DNA of 62,000 nucleotides from Phoronis australis (lineage: Eukaryota > Phoronida > Phoronidae): NCBI GenBank assembly GCA_002633005.1, contig NMRA01000153.1:66191-128190 (forward strand), written 5' to 3'. The notes under the pieces are model-generated. The model ran no database searches. It was not told the origin of the DNA and worked only from the letters and a program-made list of their open reading frames with translations. Shown one piece after another: positions 11,867-23,940 of the stretch. Within the stretch, counting starts at the first letter, position 1, and every line of letters starts with the position of its first letter. Position numbers and translations under genes: made by a program.

Positions 11867-12912
11867 CAGCAGTCTGACTTTATATTCATTAAACCATTCA
11901 GAGGATCATCATGAAAATTGGATAAGAGCACAGATAACATGGATTTCAGATGCATCTAACTACTGTGGAGCCCCCTAGTGACATTTTTCACATATTGGGC
12001 TGTATCTTCTAAATCCCTTAAAAGACCACTGTTTAGCATGTGTGTTTCAACTAACTTGACAACAGATGGACGGAGTTAACTACCGCTGTGCCTTCTAATG
12101 GAGAACATTCCAAATTTCCTTAGAAACCTTGCCTAATAGGGTATCATACCAGGTTGCTAGATCTGTCACCTGGGCTTTGTTCCGTATAACAAGAATTTTT
12201 GCGAGTAAAGCTAGTGTCACATCACGCCCTTTGGTTTAACAATGAAATGTAAAAAGAGAACCAGAATTTCAGCAATGGCTGGTGAATTAACTACAAGGAT
12301 TGACCCTAGATTTAAAATACATGCAGTTTACGAGGCAATGAACCCACATTCTGTCCAAAAAATAACTTTTAATTTAAATCATGCATTTACCACAATAGAA
12401 GTGGTCTCTTCTTGTTTTTTAATCAGATGAGAAATGTATTTTGTTCTGTTCTACCTGGTGTACCATGGACTCTTGTCTAGTTTGTTTCTATATCATTTTA
12501 CTGTTTTTATAGTTCTATGCAGTAGTGATAAAATAATATTACGTTTTGTCCTGAACTTCGTTGTTTGCTCTTGTTTGGAAAAGTTTGTACCTGGAGGGGT
12601 TTGGGAAATTTTGTGGGGAAAAATATGCGAAATTTATGGCTTTGTGGGTGGAGGCCAGGGCTATGCTTTGTTGAGGTCTTTTCAAATAAGTGTGTTTTGG
12701 TAAGAGCTAAGAATATAATGAAATATTTCTCCCAGGTGAGAATAAAAAAGTGTGACACGTGTGATAACTTATGATTTTAGCTTTGATGTTATAGCTATCT
12801 TTGAAGCCTTTAAAAATGGAAAATGCCACTTATCCTGTTCTAAGATCTTATCTGATGTTGTTTTCTTGCCAATATGTTATTTAAATTTTCTCATTTTTTT
12901 CAGGTAATAGTG

Positions 12913-15900
12913 ATGGCTAGTAAGTCCAAGAAAGGTAATTTGTAAAATGTAAACTATTGTTTTAATGGTTCTTCCTGTTGTAAAACAGACTGTTCTGTTT
13001 ACCAATAATGGTGTTTTGTCACTAATTGGTACGCACTTTCGGCAGCGCCATCTATCAAAAGTTGTAGAAATCAATCTTGTCTACTGTTTTTTAAGGATTT
13101 ATTTGCATGCTCCTAACTATGCTCACATATAGCAGGAACTAAACGACAATGCTATTGGAACATCATCAACGCTAAACAAAGTGCAGTTGTATTAACTAAC
13201 AACTTGTAAATGTGAAAACAAAAAAATTCTGCATATGGGTTACCCTTACAATAATGACATACCTTGGGGGCTCACATAGCCCACATCATGTTGTGTTATT
13301 TCTCAACACCATGTCACAAAACTTATTGAACATGCTTGACTGATATACGGCAGATCATTTTCAATGCAAAGCTCGTTCTTAAAAACATTTTCAATGTACT
13401 GTACTTCATATTCACATCGGCGCTATATCTTGTGTTTCTTAGATAAGCAATTACAGAGATAAGGAATTAGCACGCAAGTTCTACTTTAAACACTGGTTTA
13501 TTAGACAGTTGATTGATAAAATTTCAGTATGCTATATGAGGACAGGCCTTTACATGTCAACCAACTATTATATACCTTTATTTCACCAACATTGTGTTGT
13601 TTCTTTTTAGGTGTACCTACACGATATATCCCAGGCCTGACGCCCAAGCCAGTAGATCCAGAAGATGGTCAGTATTACCTGGGACATCTGTAATTATGCA
13701 AACTTTCATGTTCTGTCATATACTTTGCTCAGTAATCGAACTCGGTCATTTACCATTCAGTCGTCACACTGTCTTACCATGCAGTCATCACACTCTCTGT
13801 CTTATACCATTCAGTCATCACACTCACCGTCGTTTACCATTCAGTCATCACACTCTCCGTCGTTTACCATTCAGTCATCACACTCACCGTCGTTTACCAT
13901 TCAGTCATCACACTCTCCGTCGTTTACCATTCAGTCATCACACTCACCGTCGTTTACCATTCAGTCATCACACTGTCTTACCATTCAGTCATCACACTCA
14001 CTGTCTTTTTCCATTCAGTCATCACACTCTCCATCGTTTACCATTCAGTCATCACACTCTCTGTCGTTTACCATCCAGTCATCACACTCTCTATCTTTTA
14101 CCATTCAGTCATCATACACTCCGTCTTTTGGTCTCACTTAGCAGTTTTGTTTCCCAGGTCCATGTTAGAGAATTGGAGGTTGACAAAGAGCTGAAGTGTG
14201 TTGTATTTGAACATTAAGGAATTCTAGCTCAAAGTATTGTAGGACACTTTTGCTACTTATCAGCACATTGATACAGCCAAGTGAATATTTGGTATTCCTG
14301 AATAAAATAGACCAACTGAAAACTGGGCTATTTTTGTAGTTTGGTTATGCTGACAATGTCTTGCCATTGATGTGGGATATGTTAATGTTTAGAAAATTGA
14401 ATTGTAGGGGAGACATCTTATTGTTCCTCAATATTGAAAATTAAGGGTCCCACGTCGAATTATAATGTGTATTTGGATTTTAGTGTGAAGAATGTCTTGC
14501 CAAGTTAAGGTTATGGGTGCTTATTTTGGAGTGAAATTTCAAACTCACAAGACACTTGACTTTTTGAAGACAACCCTTCTTTGACAATTTATTTTCGGAT
14601 ATCTTATTGACTGGTCAAATATTCACCCTCTCAGGTCAAGGTGATGCTCCCAAAGCCCCCAAAAAGGTACCCCAGCAGCTGGTGCAGGACTTCATCAAAG
14701 GGGCCAAGCACCCAGTCAGCGCACTGATGGAGTATTCCTCCATGAACCGTCACGTGACTGACTTCAGGGAGTGCCTGCCTAACAACCCCTCCATCATCAG
14801 CAAGTTCGCTTGCGAGTGTATCGTCGATGGTCATACATTCCAGCAGGGCACGGGCAAGACCAAGAAGGAAGCCAAAACAGCAGCAGCTAAGAACGCTCTA
14901 TCAGCACTATTGGGGCTAGATGAGGACGACGTTGATGATGAGAAAGGTAATACCACAACTTATGAATAAAAAGTTACACGGAAAGTCAATAGCCTGTTTT
15001 TAATTGAACTCGTGTTTATTCACAGCACCTGTAGAAAAAGCATTCTTCTTCTTCTCGTTTGTCAAATGGTCAAATCGGTTCTGATATTGACCATTATGAT
15101 GACGCATTCAATTTATGACTTACTGGTGATATGAGTTGAGGAGGGTGTACAGAAAATGATACTATGTGCAAGCACTGTCTAACTTGTTAGTGTCCCCAGC
15201 CATCAGCCAAGCAACTTTGTGTTGAATGGTAAAACTTTGCTTGCGTGACAATGATGGATGTGATAATAACTGATGTGCAAATGATGACCAGCAGTAGAGC
15301 GACTAGTGAAGTAGCTAGGACTGGAACACTGGCATGATTGATGGTCTAACCAGCAGTAGAGTGACTAGTGAAGTAGCTAGGACTGGAACACTGGCATGAT
15401 TGATGGTCTAAGTATCAGCATTAGATGTAATTAAATCCGTTATGTGTTCTTTACACTTCAGGATTTTGACAATGGTATTGTCAACATTGTCCGCATCTAT
15501 TGCTGAATACATCTCAAGCACCGAATGAGTCACTAACACATGTTGACATTATTTTACTATCATTTTAAGCCAAAACCATCTGTTTTATGTTCTCGACATT
15601 ACCACTTTGCAGATTTTTTTTGTAGCTTTTGTGATTATTTTTGATGTCTTCTTTGTAGAAAGCAGACCTATGTCAAAAGTGGGAAATATCATTTGTGGAC
15701 AATTTCGTTGTGTTTCAGAGTCGGGAAAGCTTGCCTATGATGCTCACGGCCGACGTGTTAAACTCCTAGACACTGACTTTCAAGGCGGTTGTAGTATGCC
15801 ATGCACAGAGAAGACCGAGGGCTTCTTAGAGACAGTAGCTAACCCAGCTGAAGCGGCCAATAGTTCTCGAGAAAAGAGTATAGTGACAGTGCTACAGGAA

Positions 15901-18900
15901 TACTGCCAGAGACAGAAGATTCCATTGATGATTGAAGTTACTGATGCTCCCACCGAAAATGGGTAAGGAGCTGAAAGCATTTGGGATTGAAGTGTTTTTA
16001 CTCTTTGTTAAATACACTAAAGCTTTGGAGCCTAAACAGCTCTTTATAGTGTGTAGCAATAGATGGATAGAAACACAGATTGTTTTTAGGTAACTAAGAA
16101 AATTTTGTTTTGTTATTTATCGGCACAGGGTTGAGTGTAAGACAAATACATGAGGTACCAGGAGTGTCCAAAAAGCTCCTACTAAGAAAATGCCTCCATT
16201 GAGGCTCTTTTAGAAACAAGGTTCAAAAAACTTCCGTTTGAACTCTTTTATGATTGTGTTGTTTATCTGGCACATATTTAGAAAATACGGGTATAATGAC
16301 TATTGTATCTGTTTTGATCCTTAAAAGAACCGCTTAAGTATTTCAAGTTTATGATCTATCAACTGACCAGACTGTCTTCGGATTTCTTACACAGTAACCG
16401 AGTTGCCTTAAAAGTGAAATCCTTCTCTTACAACATACTTGTAAAGTCGTTACAAAATGAGAGCGCAGGAGAAGCTTCTGAAAAAACAGCAATTTTTTCA
16501 AAAGAACTCTCGTGGAAATCTCCAGTAAGCTCAACAATCCGACAATGATAAAAGTAAGCAGAATGCAAAGACTTTATTTGTGAATAGAAATTCCTAGAAT
16601 CGTGACTGGGTTGTGTTAACACTGGGTACAGAGATTAGCTATATAAAGTAGGCTATTTCAATACACTGGAATGCATAGCTTGTTCATTATTCAGTGAAGC
16701 CAAACCAGACTGAGAATGACCGTTGGTTATGTCAAAACCCTCAATATGTAGTCGTGTTGGTGATGATGTTTTTTAAAAATGTAACCATTTTAAAATGCTT
16801 CTCAGATGACTACTGCATTATTCTATTCTCGCATATTTGTAGAGAATACATAGCCACGGTCTACGTCGAGGATGAGCTACTGTCGACGCAAAGAGAGAAG
16901 ACGAAAAAAGATGCTAAGCGGCGTGCAGCTGAAGAAGCATTGGAAATTGTTTTAGAAGTACACGGGGTAAGCAGATATGTTTTAGAACTACAAGGGTAGG
17001 TAGAAATGTTTCAGAATCACACAGGTCGGTAGAGATGTTTTAGAACCACACTGTGTATGTAGCGATTTTTAGGATCACACGGGTCGGTAGAGATGTTTAG
17101 AACTATATGGGGTAGGTAGAACTACACGGGTATGTAAAGATGTTTTAGAACTATACAGGGTATGCAGAGATGTTTTACAATGACACGGGTAGGTAGAGAT
17201 GTTTTAGATCGAGTCTCCAAATTTTTTGTCTCGACTGGTTCCCTAAACGCTGCCTCAAGTCCAAGATTTTTTGCCTCTTTCTGTGTTTTTGCAACAAATC
17301 TATTGTCAATTTTGAGTTTACCTCACACATTTAGGCTCATAAATATAAATGTTTACACTCTCTGGTGAAGCAAGGTCAAAAGGGTCGGTGTGCAATCAAA
17401 AATATTGACAGTGTGTAATACAATTGGAAATGGGAAATTCCAATTTATTATTATTAGCCAATCATGGCTTCTCTGCTAAAAAGGGAATGTGACTCTCTTG
17501 TTTTGACCTTGCAACATGTGACGAACTTTTGAATGTCTGGAAATAAAATTCAATTGTTTACTTCAGTCCTGTAATAATAAACACAATTATTTGAAATCTT
17601 TGTACCTAGTTTTGAACAAGGAAACATTAGTTTACTACCTTTGTAGTCAATTTGTGATTGAAATAATGTTTTTGTTGCCTAGGCGCCAAATGATATCATG
17701 GCAGTATATGATAAAACAGAGTTTGATGTGAATGAAGAGCTATGTATGGAAGCATACTTCAAGTGTGTAAAGAAGGCATGCGGTACTCTACCATTCCTAT
17801 CCACTCCACCCGTGTCTATTGCAGCATTTATTGTACGACGTGGTAAGATGATTTAGCCATGAAAGTTAACGGTCGTGCAGTAGTTAGTTTGTAGATGTGT
17901 AACAAAATGGAAACAGTTTATGAACGTGAGGATTCGCGTTGACCTGCCCCTGACATACCCCAGTCTTGGTATTCAGGCTAACCGAACACATCGGTTCAGA
18001 TACTCTTGAACACAGCCCCACACTCACCTCAAAACACGACTTACGAACCCAAACTCCCAAACTAAATGACTCTTGGATGGCAAACATGCCTCCAGTACAT
18101 GTAAATACACTTGACAGACTCTTTGATGACTCGTGCATATGATTCTTAGTCATGTAAGTCAGTTGTGTTTTTTAATGGGTAAGCCGTTTTCTGTGAGCCA
18201 TGTTTGTGAGACAGTGGTTTTTAAATCGTCTCTGTTTCAGGTGTAAGTGATCGGGGGCTAGTGGTTGCCTTGGGAACGGGTCAGAGTTGTGCATGCTCTA
18301 CATACGCGTCAACAGATGGCAGATGTGTGCTAGATTCGCATGCGTTAACAATAGCTAGGCGGTCTTTACTAAGGTAAGAATAGTTTTGTAAACTACAGGT
18401 AATGACCAATTTTGGCAGTGTAATGAGCTTTTTTATTTGATTGCCATCTCCTTGACAGTTGTCTATTTTATTTCATCTACTGTTCATTCTGGATTTTGCT
18501 AGAAATTTTCCCACATGTTGATAATTGGTCAATTACAACCCCAGAACAAGTTGTTATTACCGTTGGGTTTTGCAAATAATGAACTTATTGCAAAGTTGGG
18601 AGTAAGACATTAAGCATAAATTAATGATGTGTTAAATTGTGAGTGTTAAATTGTGTGTTTAAATTCCCCGTGCTTAAAGATCTTACGCCTGCCTAAGACT
18701 TTTTTGTGAGAGAAAAAAGGATGGGTACAGTTCATAGGTAGATGTCTGCACTGAAATCAGTGTACTGTTCTAATGAATATTTTAAAGTAGCATTTCATTA
18801 TGTAATGGAACCAGGAGAGGCCTTTTGCGTAAAATGGATTGTTGAAGATGAATTACCTTGCAGTACATGTATTGTCCTATGCCAAAATGAGTTATACACC

Positions 18901-21900
18901 AAATGACCTGGACTGTTATATAGATGTGCTATAGAATGTTCTGGTAGACTCACATTGATATTAGTGCTTCTGTCTTTGAGCGTTACTATCATTACTCTTC
19001 TATCCATTAACGGTAATTTACTTTGTCATATTCTCAACAAATATGAGCATTTAGAAATTAAGTTAATTTGAAAACGCAGTTTTTTCGGTATTGTATATTT
19101 GGTAAATTTTCATAATCTGTGACATTGCAATCAGCCTTTGAATAATAGACACGTGACCATTTTGGCAATTTGTGCGAAATAAATGAAGAATTACTGAATT
19201 ATGGCTGTGACTGTCATAATGATGTAAAGTTATTAATTATAATCGTCATTTCTATTTCAGGTACATTCACAAAGAGATCAAACTCTATATAGACGGGAAT
19301 AGGGTGCATTCCATATTTTCAGAAATCCCCGACTCACAGTTGCTGCAGCTGAAACCAAATGTCACTCTTCACCTCTACACAAAGCTACTACCGTGTGGGG
19401 ATGCACGCTTTGATCCAGGGTGCGTCTTTGCACTGACTTTTGGCCTTTGTGATATATTTTGGCTAATGTATAACTACTAACAATTTCTTTGTACTGTAGA
19501 ATTAGCAGTACTTTGATAAACAGGGCTTCATGCATTGAAAGTGCACTGTAGACCGGAAACATATGTGTGATGTGATAGGTGTATGACGGTGTAGATCAAA
19601 CTTTGTGCTCTCGGAATATTTTCTAATTATTGATTATCGACATTCCCATTTCATCCTTGGTTGCAGTTCTGTCATGATACGCATGTCATTATCTCCATAG
19701 CAACTGCCCCACTTTAACCTCTCAGGAGATCTTGGACCTGTCCGATGACTACCACGAGGGCTTATTTATTGGCAAGTTTGATGGGACTCTCAGCACAAAA
19801 ACGACTGTTGGTAAGTTCTTTTCAGTTGCTTGGCTGTTTCATACTTGCACCAAGTGTTGGAATTACAAATCTACTTGTCCTGGCCACTTTGTGCTGCATC
19901 CTTCAGGTTTTGGAAAACATGTTAATTTTTCTCTTTTTGCACGCACAATCAGCATTTAGTGATGGGAATTCTTGACCAGATGAGTTGAGTGTCTTGTTTC
20001 TCTAGACAAAAAAATCATGTATGTGAGTTTCGCTTGATTATGTTACTTTCTAAGGCTGATGATGACTACTTGGGCAATATTTACGTTAAACGTTGTTGCT
20101 TTCAATTTCCAAACTTGGTGAGCCAGCCATGCATTTTGACATGACTTAAGGATGTTATCAACAAGCTCTGTACATGTTTGTAGGTCAAGGTACCCACCTT
20201 CTTGATTGTGAGCGGCCGTACAACCCTACAATGGCAGGCCTGAAGCCAGGCTTTCCACTACCCATTATGTCATGCAGCGATAAGTTGATGAGCTGGAACA
20301 TTCTTGGGCTTCAGGGCGCCCTCTTCAGTCACTTCATCACTCCAGTTTACATCAGCACATTCACTTTAGGTAAGGATGTTAAGTGTCGCACTCTGTATTC
20401 AGTTCATTACACTAGTGTACTCTGGAACATTAACAAGTTTTGCGACCCTTTTTGATAAGTCGACATACATTTTTACATGGGCCAGGTATGTAGTGTCACA
20501 TTGGGCATTTCCATTGTTTGTGCAATTTGCTGTTCACAGTTTTATCTCAGAGTCATTAGGTGGCATTCAAAATAGCGCTATTTACCCACAATACTGTGCT
20601 GTTATCTTATTAACATATGCAATTTTAAAGAAATTTGGCGCATGTGAAATAGGCTTTGAACAATGTATTATTCTGACACCTCTCTTCATTTGGTAAAAGT
20701 TTCTGGAATATATGCGCCCACATATGTGGATGCATTATGCTATCATCCCATCCGTACGGCATTTGTCCGGCTTCCAGCATCTGCTGCTCTATCTCCGAAG
20801 CAGTTTGATGTATGTTTGTGAAATTCTGCACATATGTTCCTGTCATGGATAGGAAGGCATCTGATAGATCTGAATACCAGTGTGCCCCCTAGTGGCAATT
20901 TTAGTTTTTTATGTTTACCTCTGTATCTTCAATGGTCCTCAACGTATTTTCATAAAATTTGGCATATAGGCATCTATTAGTGAGATGACACTACCCTCCC
21001 GGTTTCGGATAGATTCGATGGATTCAACGTATTTTTGCACCACTTAGTGGCTATTTTTACTGTTTTCGAGTCTGTTTTTGGTGTCCACCCCTCTATCAAC
21101 CAAACCGCTCTAAGCATGATTATGAAAAATTGGCATGTATGTTCTAACTATGAAGAGGACAGCTGACGATGATTTTCCAACTTTGACTTGTGTGGCTCCT
21201 CCTTGTGGCAGTTTTGTTTTTTTTTGCACCCATCTTTACTAAATTTAGCAAGTGCATTTATATGAAGTTGATAACGAACGACGACGACCATTCTAAAGAC
21301 GATTTTGTAAATTGGAGTATATGTTCTCAGTGTAAAGAGGATGTTTGACGATGATGACTTCAACTACTGTGGCACCTGCTATTGGTAGTTTTGTTTTGTT
21401 TCGCTTTGCGCCCATAGCTGTGTCTCGTAAACCCACTGCAGGATTTTTATTAAAATTTGTAAGCGTATTTATATGAAGCCAGCAACAGACGACAATGACT
21501 TTCAGAGGGATCCAACAAACGCTGTGCCCCCTAGTGGCAATTTCATTTTTTTCCGTTTTCTTTTGTTCCTCTGAAGTTCCTTGACAGATTTTTATGAAAT
21601 TTAATATTTAGCTTTCTAGGAAAGAAATGATAGGATGTTTTCGTTTTCGGATGGATTTGACATTTTTTATGTTATCTAATAGCCATTTTTATGATACAAG
21701 CAAAAAACCCTAGAAGCACACCTTTTGTGGTGCATTCGTGGGTGCATTTCAACGCCCATTTTTCAAAGATTGAACATTGAGTAAAATATAAATGCCTCAG
21801 AGACTGGGTATGTTCCTTTGTGAATGAATGGCTGGTTCCTGTTGTTTCCTGCTGTTGTGCAATCCAGAAGAAGGACAGAATTACCAGTGGGAGTTAAAGC

Positions 21901-23573
21901 CCTTAGTCTCAGTTCCCATTTCATGGACTTCCTGATATACGACTATTCTACTTTTAGGTCACGGTATGGCGGGAAACGACGTTAACCCACCATTTGTTTA
22001 CAAAGGACCATAGCATGCTGTTTGAACCATCACATTTGTTATCTCTGAGTTAGGGATTTATATTTTTGCTCAACGTCTCCAGGGACCATGAAACTGGGTT
22101 CCAGTTCATGAAATTTTAAGTCTCAAAGTTTGAGTGTTGGCATGACATCAGCAGCATTGCTCAAAAAGCGCAATGTGACACGCGGTGGATTGACAGCATT
22201 ATTATTTCAGTCGGACTGAAATAGTTTCATGAAACGGAGCCCAGTTGTTGAGATGTTTGACAAAATAAAATTCTATATGTACACTATCTTGTGTGCTAAA
22301 TTGAGCATTTTTTGTAGACATGTGCCTAAATATCCTCTATATGGGGTCGAGGTCTAAATTCTAAACTCAAATTCAAACTTATTTTTCACATTTTCCACCC
22401 TACTTTTGTGCAAGCTCAAGCTCTAGGTCAGTATCTATTATTCTGTGCTCCAGTACATTATGGTTTGCACACATTACTCTCTAGTCTCTAGTCTAAGTTT
22501 GCATTTAACGGCACATAGATTAGAGGTACAAGCTTGCGTAAGAAATCGAGATTTCAAGTTAAAACTTGAGATTTTCTCCAGGCCCTCGTATAAATTGAGA
22601 TGGCAGTGGAGAAAGTGAGAATTCTGTAATTTAATGTAAATTATCCCCACTCTTCGAATTGAATGAGTCAAAGTGTTCATTCTATTACTGAACTTGATTA
22701 TTGTGTAAACCAGGTCATGCATTCACTCACGGCCACTTGTACAGAGCCACCTGTTGTCGACTAGACGTGAACGATGTAGAGAAGTTCCCTCTAGGATTCG
22801 ACATGAACCATCCACGTGTGGGCTACCCGCTGAAGGGTCAGCCTGATTATACTGAGCACGACAATCCACTGAGCATAAACTGGATGGAGACAGATGAAGA
22901 GATTGAGGTGCTAGATGGAAGAATGGGGCGCAGTATTGAACAGTAGGTGTTTGTTGGAGTGGTGAACACTTGCTTTCCAGATCTTGTCCCAATTGTATAT
23001 TGTTTAAATTTCTAGACGGGGCTTCTGGATCGAGTCAAAACTGAACAATCAAGTGAAGTTAGTCACATTTTAAGCGCAAAATTTTCTCTAATAAATGCCA
23101 TGTTTTTTCTGTGTTTTCCCAGTACATGTGCCGCGAGTAAAGCTAAGTGCGATGACATGCTGCAGTGGTAGTGCAGTGGGATATTGCAGTCATTGTATTG
23201 TGTCTACCAAACGGATAACTGTTCATGTAGTTCTCTGTCCTAAAGTGCGTTTGTCTCTTCCTTAACGAAGTCTTGATTGATTCCTCTACTATCTTGTCTA
23301 AGTGTTCTATATTTGGATATTTATAGGTCGCCATTCAGGACAAGTCCAGCAGGGGCCAGTCGTCTGTGTAAGGCTGCATTCTACCATAGGTTCAAGGAGT
23401 TAGCCACAATGTCCAAGAGGTTGAACCTGACCAAGTTTAACTGTTACCGAGAAGCAAAACAGGCTGCGAGCAAGTATGTAGAGGCTAAGGCAGTGCTGTA
23501 CACACTGCTAGATAAAGAGCGGTTTGGTCGGTGGTTGAGGATGCCCATGGACTTTGAACTGTTTCAAAAGTAG
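12913..23573 (+). CDS. ADAD-like adenosine deaminase domain protein with two dsRNA-binding domains, complete (12 coding exons, 680 aa)
   Basis: Exons: 12913-12934, 13611-13667, 14635-14946, 15659-15962, 16843-16966, 17683-17842, 18241-18373, 19261-19419, 19701-19810, 20184-20369, 22714-22942 and 23327-23573. They sum to 2043 nt, all borders are GT/AG and every phase fits. Domains: dsRBD1 at residues ~52-121 ([29 protein letters not shown]), dsRBD2 at ~203-270 ([28 protein letters not shown]) and an ADAR-type deaminase domain at ~290-680. Zinc ligands are in place: His360 (DSHAL), Cys416 (PCGDARF) and Cys491 (SCSDK). The proton-shuttling Glu of the ADAR HAE motif is Leu362, so editing is not expected. 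Most positions that hold inositol hexakisphosphate in ADAR2 look kept (ARRSLLR, RLCKAA, YREAK, KYVEAK, GRW). Vertebrate ADAD1/ADAD2 are germ-cell dsRNA-binding proteins with one dsRBD. An ADAD relative is the best call. I cannot choose between ADAD1 and ADAD2. Confidence 0.93.
13751..14130 (+). repeat. Minisatellite, 30-bp unit, in ADAD-like intron 2
   Basis: Thirteen copies of a unit TACCATTCAGTCATCACACT plus a 10-base variable tail start at 13751, 13775, 13805, 13835, 13865, 13895, 13925, 13955, 13979 and onward to 14101. Two units are 24 bp. In the middle, tails ending ...CACCGT and ...CTCCGT alternate, making a 60-bp higher-order unit. Because 30 is divisible by three, two frames stay open through the array and give spurious proteins of 207 and 158 residues (repeating [10 protein letters not shown] and [10 protein letters not shown]). 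Confidence 0.95.
14635..14946 (+). CDS. ADAD-like exon 3: first dsRNA-binding domain
   Basis: This single 312-nt phase 1-1 exon carries the whole first dsRBD. The alpha1 helix is [14 protein letters not shown], the beta region contains [15 protein letters not shown], and the alpha2 helix with its lysine cluster is [19 protein letters not shown]. It ends in an acidic tail ([10 protein letters not shown]). A symmetric one-exon domain is easy to skip or duplicate without shifting frame. Confidence 0.92.
15287..15411 (+). repeat. 62-bp tandem duplication in ADAD-like intron 3
   Basis: Two almost identical head-to-tail copies (15287-15348 and 15349-15411) begin ACCAGCAGTAGAGYGACTAG and end GATTGATGGTCTAA. 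They differ at only one or two positions, so the duplication is recent. Intronic and non-coding. Confidence 0.9.
15659..16966 (+). CDS. ADAD-like exons 4-5: linker and second dsRNA-binding domain
   Basis: Exon 4 (15659-15962) encodes a ~70-residue linker of unknown fold, then the first half of dsRBD2. Exon 5 (16843-16966) encodes the second half. Their junction falls in the beta1-beta2 loop. The [19 protein letters not shown] helix keeps the conserved Lys/Ala pattern. Exon 5 ends CACGGG followed by GTAAGC, and that junction is the seed of the downstream minisatellite. Confidence 0.88.
16948..17215 (+). repeat. Minisatellite overlapping the exon 5 splice junction
   Basis: Degenerate ~30-40-bp units of the form ATGTTTTAGAACTACACGGG followed by TAGGTAGAG recur about seven times from 16970 to 17215. 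The first unit is the end of exon 5 itself (TTGTTTTAGAAGTACACGGG, then the donor GTAAGCAG). Most copies therefore contain a GGGTAGGTAG or GGTCGGTAG block resembling a 5' splice site. Confidence 0.85.
18241..18373 (+). CDS. ADAD-like exon 7: altered deaminase active site
   Basis: Encodes the stretch equivalent to the ADAR CHAEIISRRSLLRF motif. Here it reads [14 protein letters not shown]: the zinc-binding His is retained, the general-base Glu is Leu and the RRSLLR core is intact. The preceding segment keeps VVALGTG. There are no stops, and the flanking exons keep the PCG and SCSD cysteines, so the change is not decay of a dead gene. Confidence 0.9.
20690..21720 (+). repeat. Array of ~145-bp diverged monomers (dispersed repeat, copy 2)
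   Basis: Same family as 1-1480 but inverted. Cores of the type GTGCCCCCTAGTGGCAATTT occur near 20881 and 21525, with weaker ones near 21044, 21193 and 21371. The left boundary carries TGCGCCCACATATGTGGATG (20707-20735). It sits in the ADAD-like intron between exons 10 and 11. Scattered fragments also lie at 11374-11410, 11965-12010 and 12075-12110. Confidence 0.75.
22093..22245. mobile_element. Short MITE in ADAD-like intron 10
   Basis: Left end ACTGGGTTCCAGTTCATGAA and right end TTTCATGAAACGGAGCCCAG are inverted and imperfectly matched, about 153 bp apart. An internal palindrome TTTCAGTCGGACTGAAA lies at about 22205-22222. Non-coding. Confidence 0.6.
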
Positions 23574-23934
23574 TTTTTTATCGCTTTTTATTGGAGAGCC
23601 AGAACAGTGATCTGTGAACATACAAAGCACAAGATTTGAGGACAACATTCAGATGGGAGAAGTCAGTTGAAGCCAGTTTATTTTGAATAAGACTAGACCA
23701 TATTAAAATAATCTGTTTAGATGTAGGATTCAGTGTGACTTGTGTGGTTGCCTTGCTGTAAGGTAACTGTTGTGTGCACTTTTGATATATTTTGGTGTTG
23801 TGCCAGCTTACTACTCAGTCAAAGACACGGCCAAGACAACTTCTGGCACATACTGCTAATTTTTTATCATTCATATACTTTTATGTATTGTCACGAAAAG
23901 ACACGGTCTTATTGCATTTTAAAAATTTGTTGTC

Positions 23935-23940
23935 AATAAA
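23935..23940 (+). terminator. Polyadenylation signal of the ADAD-like gene
   Basis: AATAAA about 362 bases after the stop codon, followed by a T-rich stretch (CTTTTAATTT, then TAGGTTTTTATGTCTGTTGG). It is the first canonical signal after the stop. Confidence 0.7.

Larger units (their letters stand above)
9705..12903. other. Intergenic region between MROH1 and the ADAD-like gene
   Basis: Divergent intergenic DNA. The proximal part (9705-9900) should hold the MROH1 promoter. No TATA box is obvious. The first coding exon of the ADAD-like gene is preceded by an acceptor at 12901-12903, so a non-coding first exon and its promoter must lie somewhere upstream, but I could not locate it. Most of 10150-12100 is transposon sequence (separate entries). 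Bases 12190-12900 show nothing specific. Confidence 0.6.

Noticed and set aside
13594-14217. Open frames of 207 and 158 residues with [10 protein letters not shown] and [10 protein letters not shown] repeats
   Set aside because: They are translations of the intronic 30-bp minisatellite. The flanking real exons use a different frame and splice around it.
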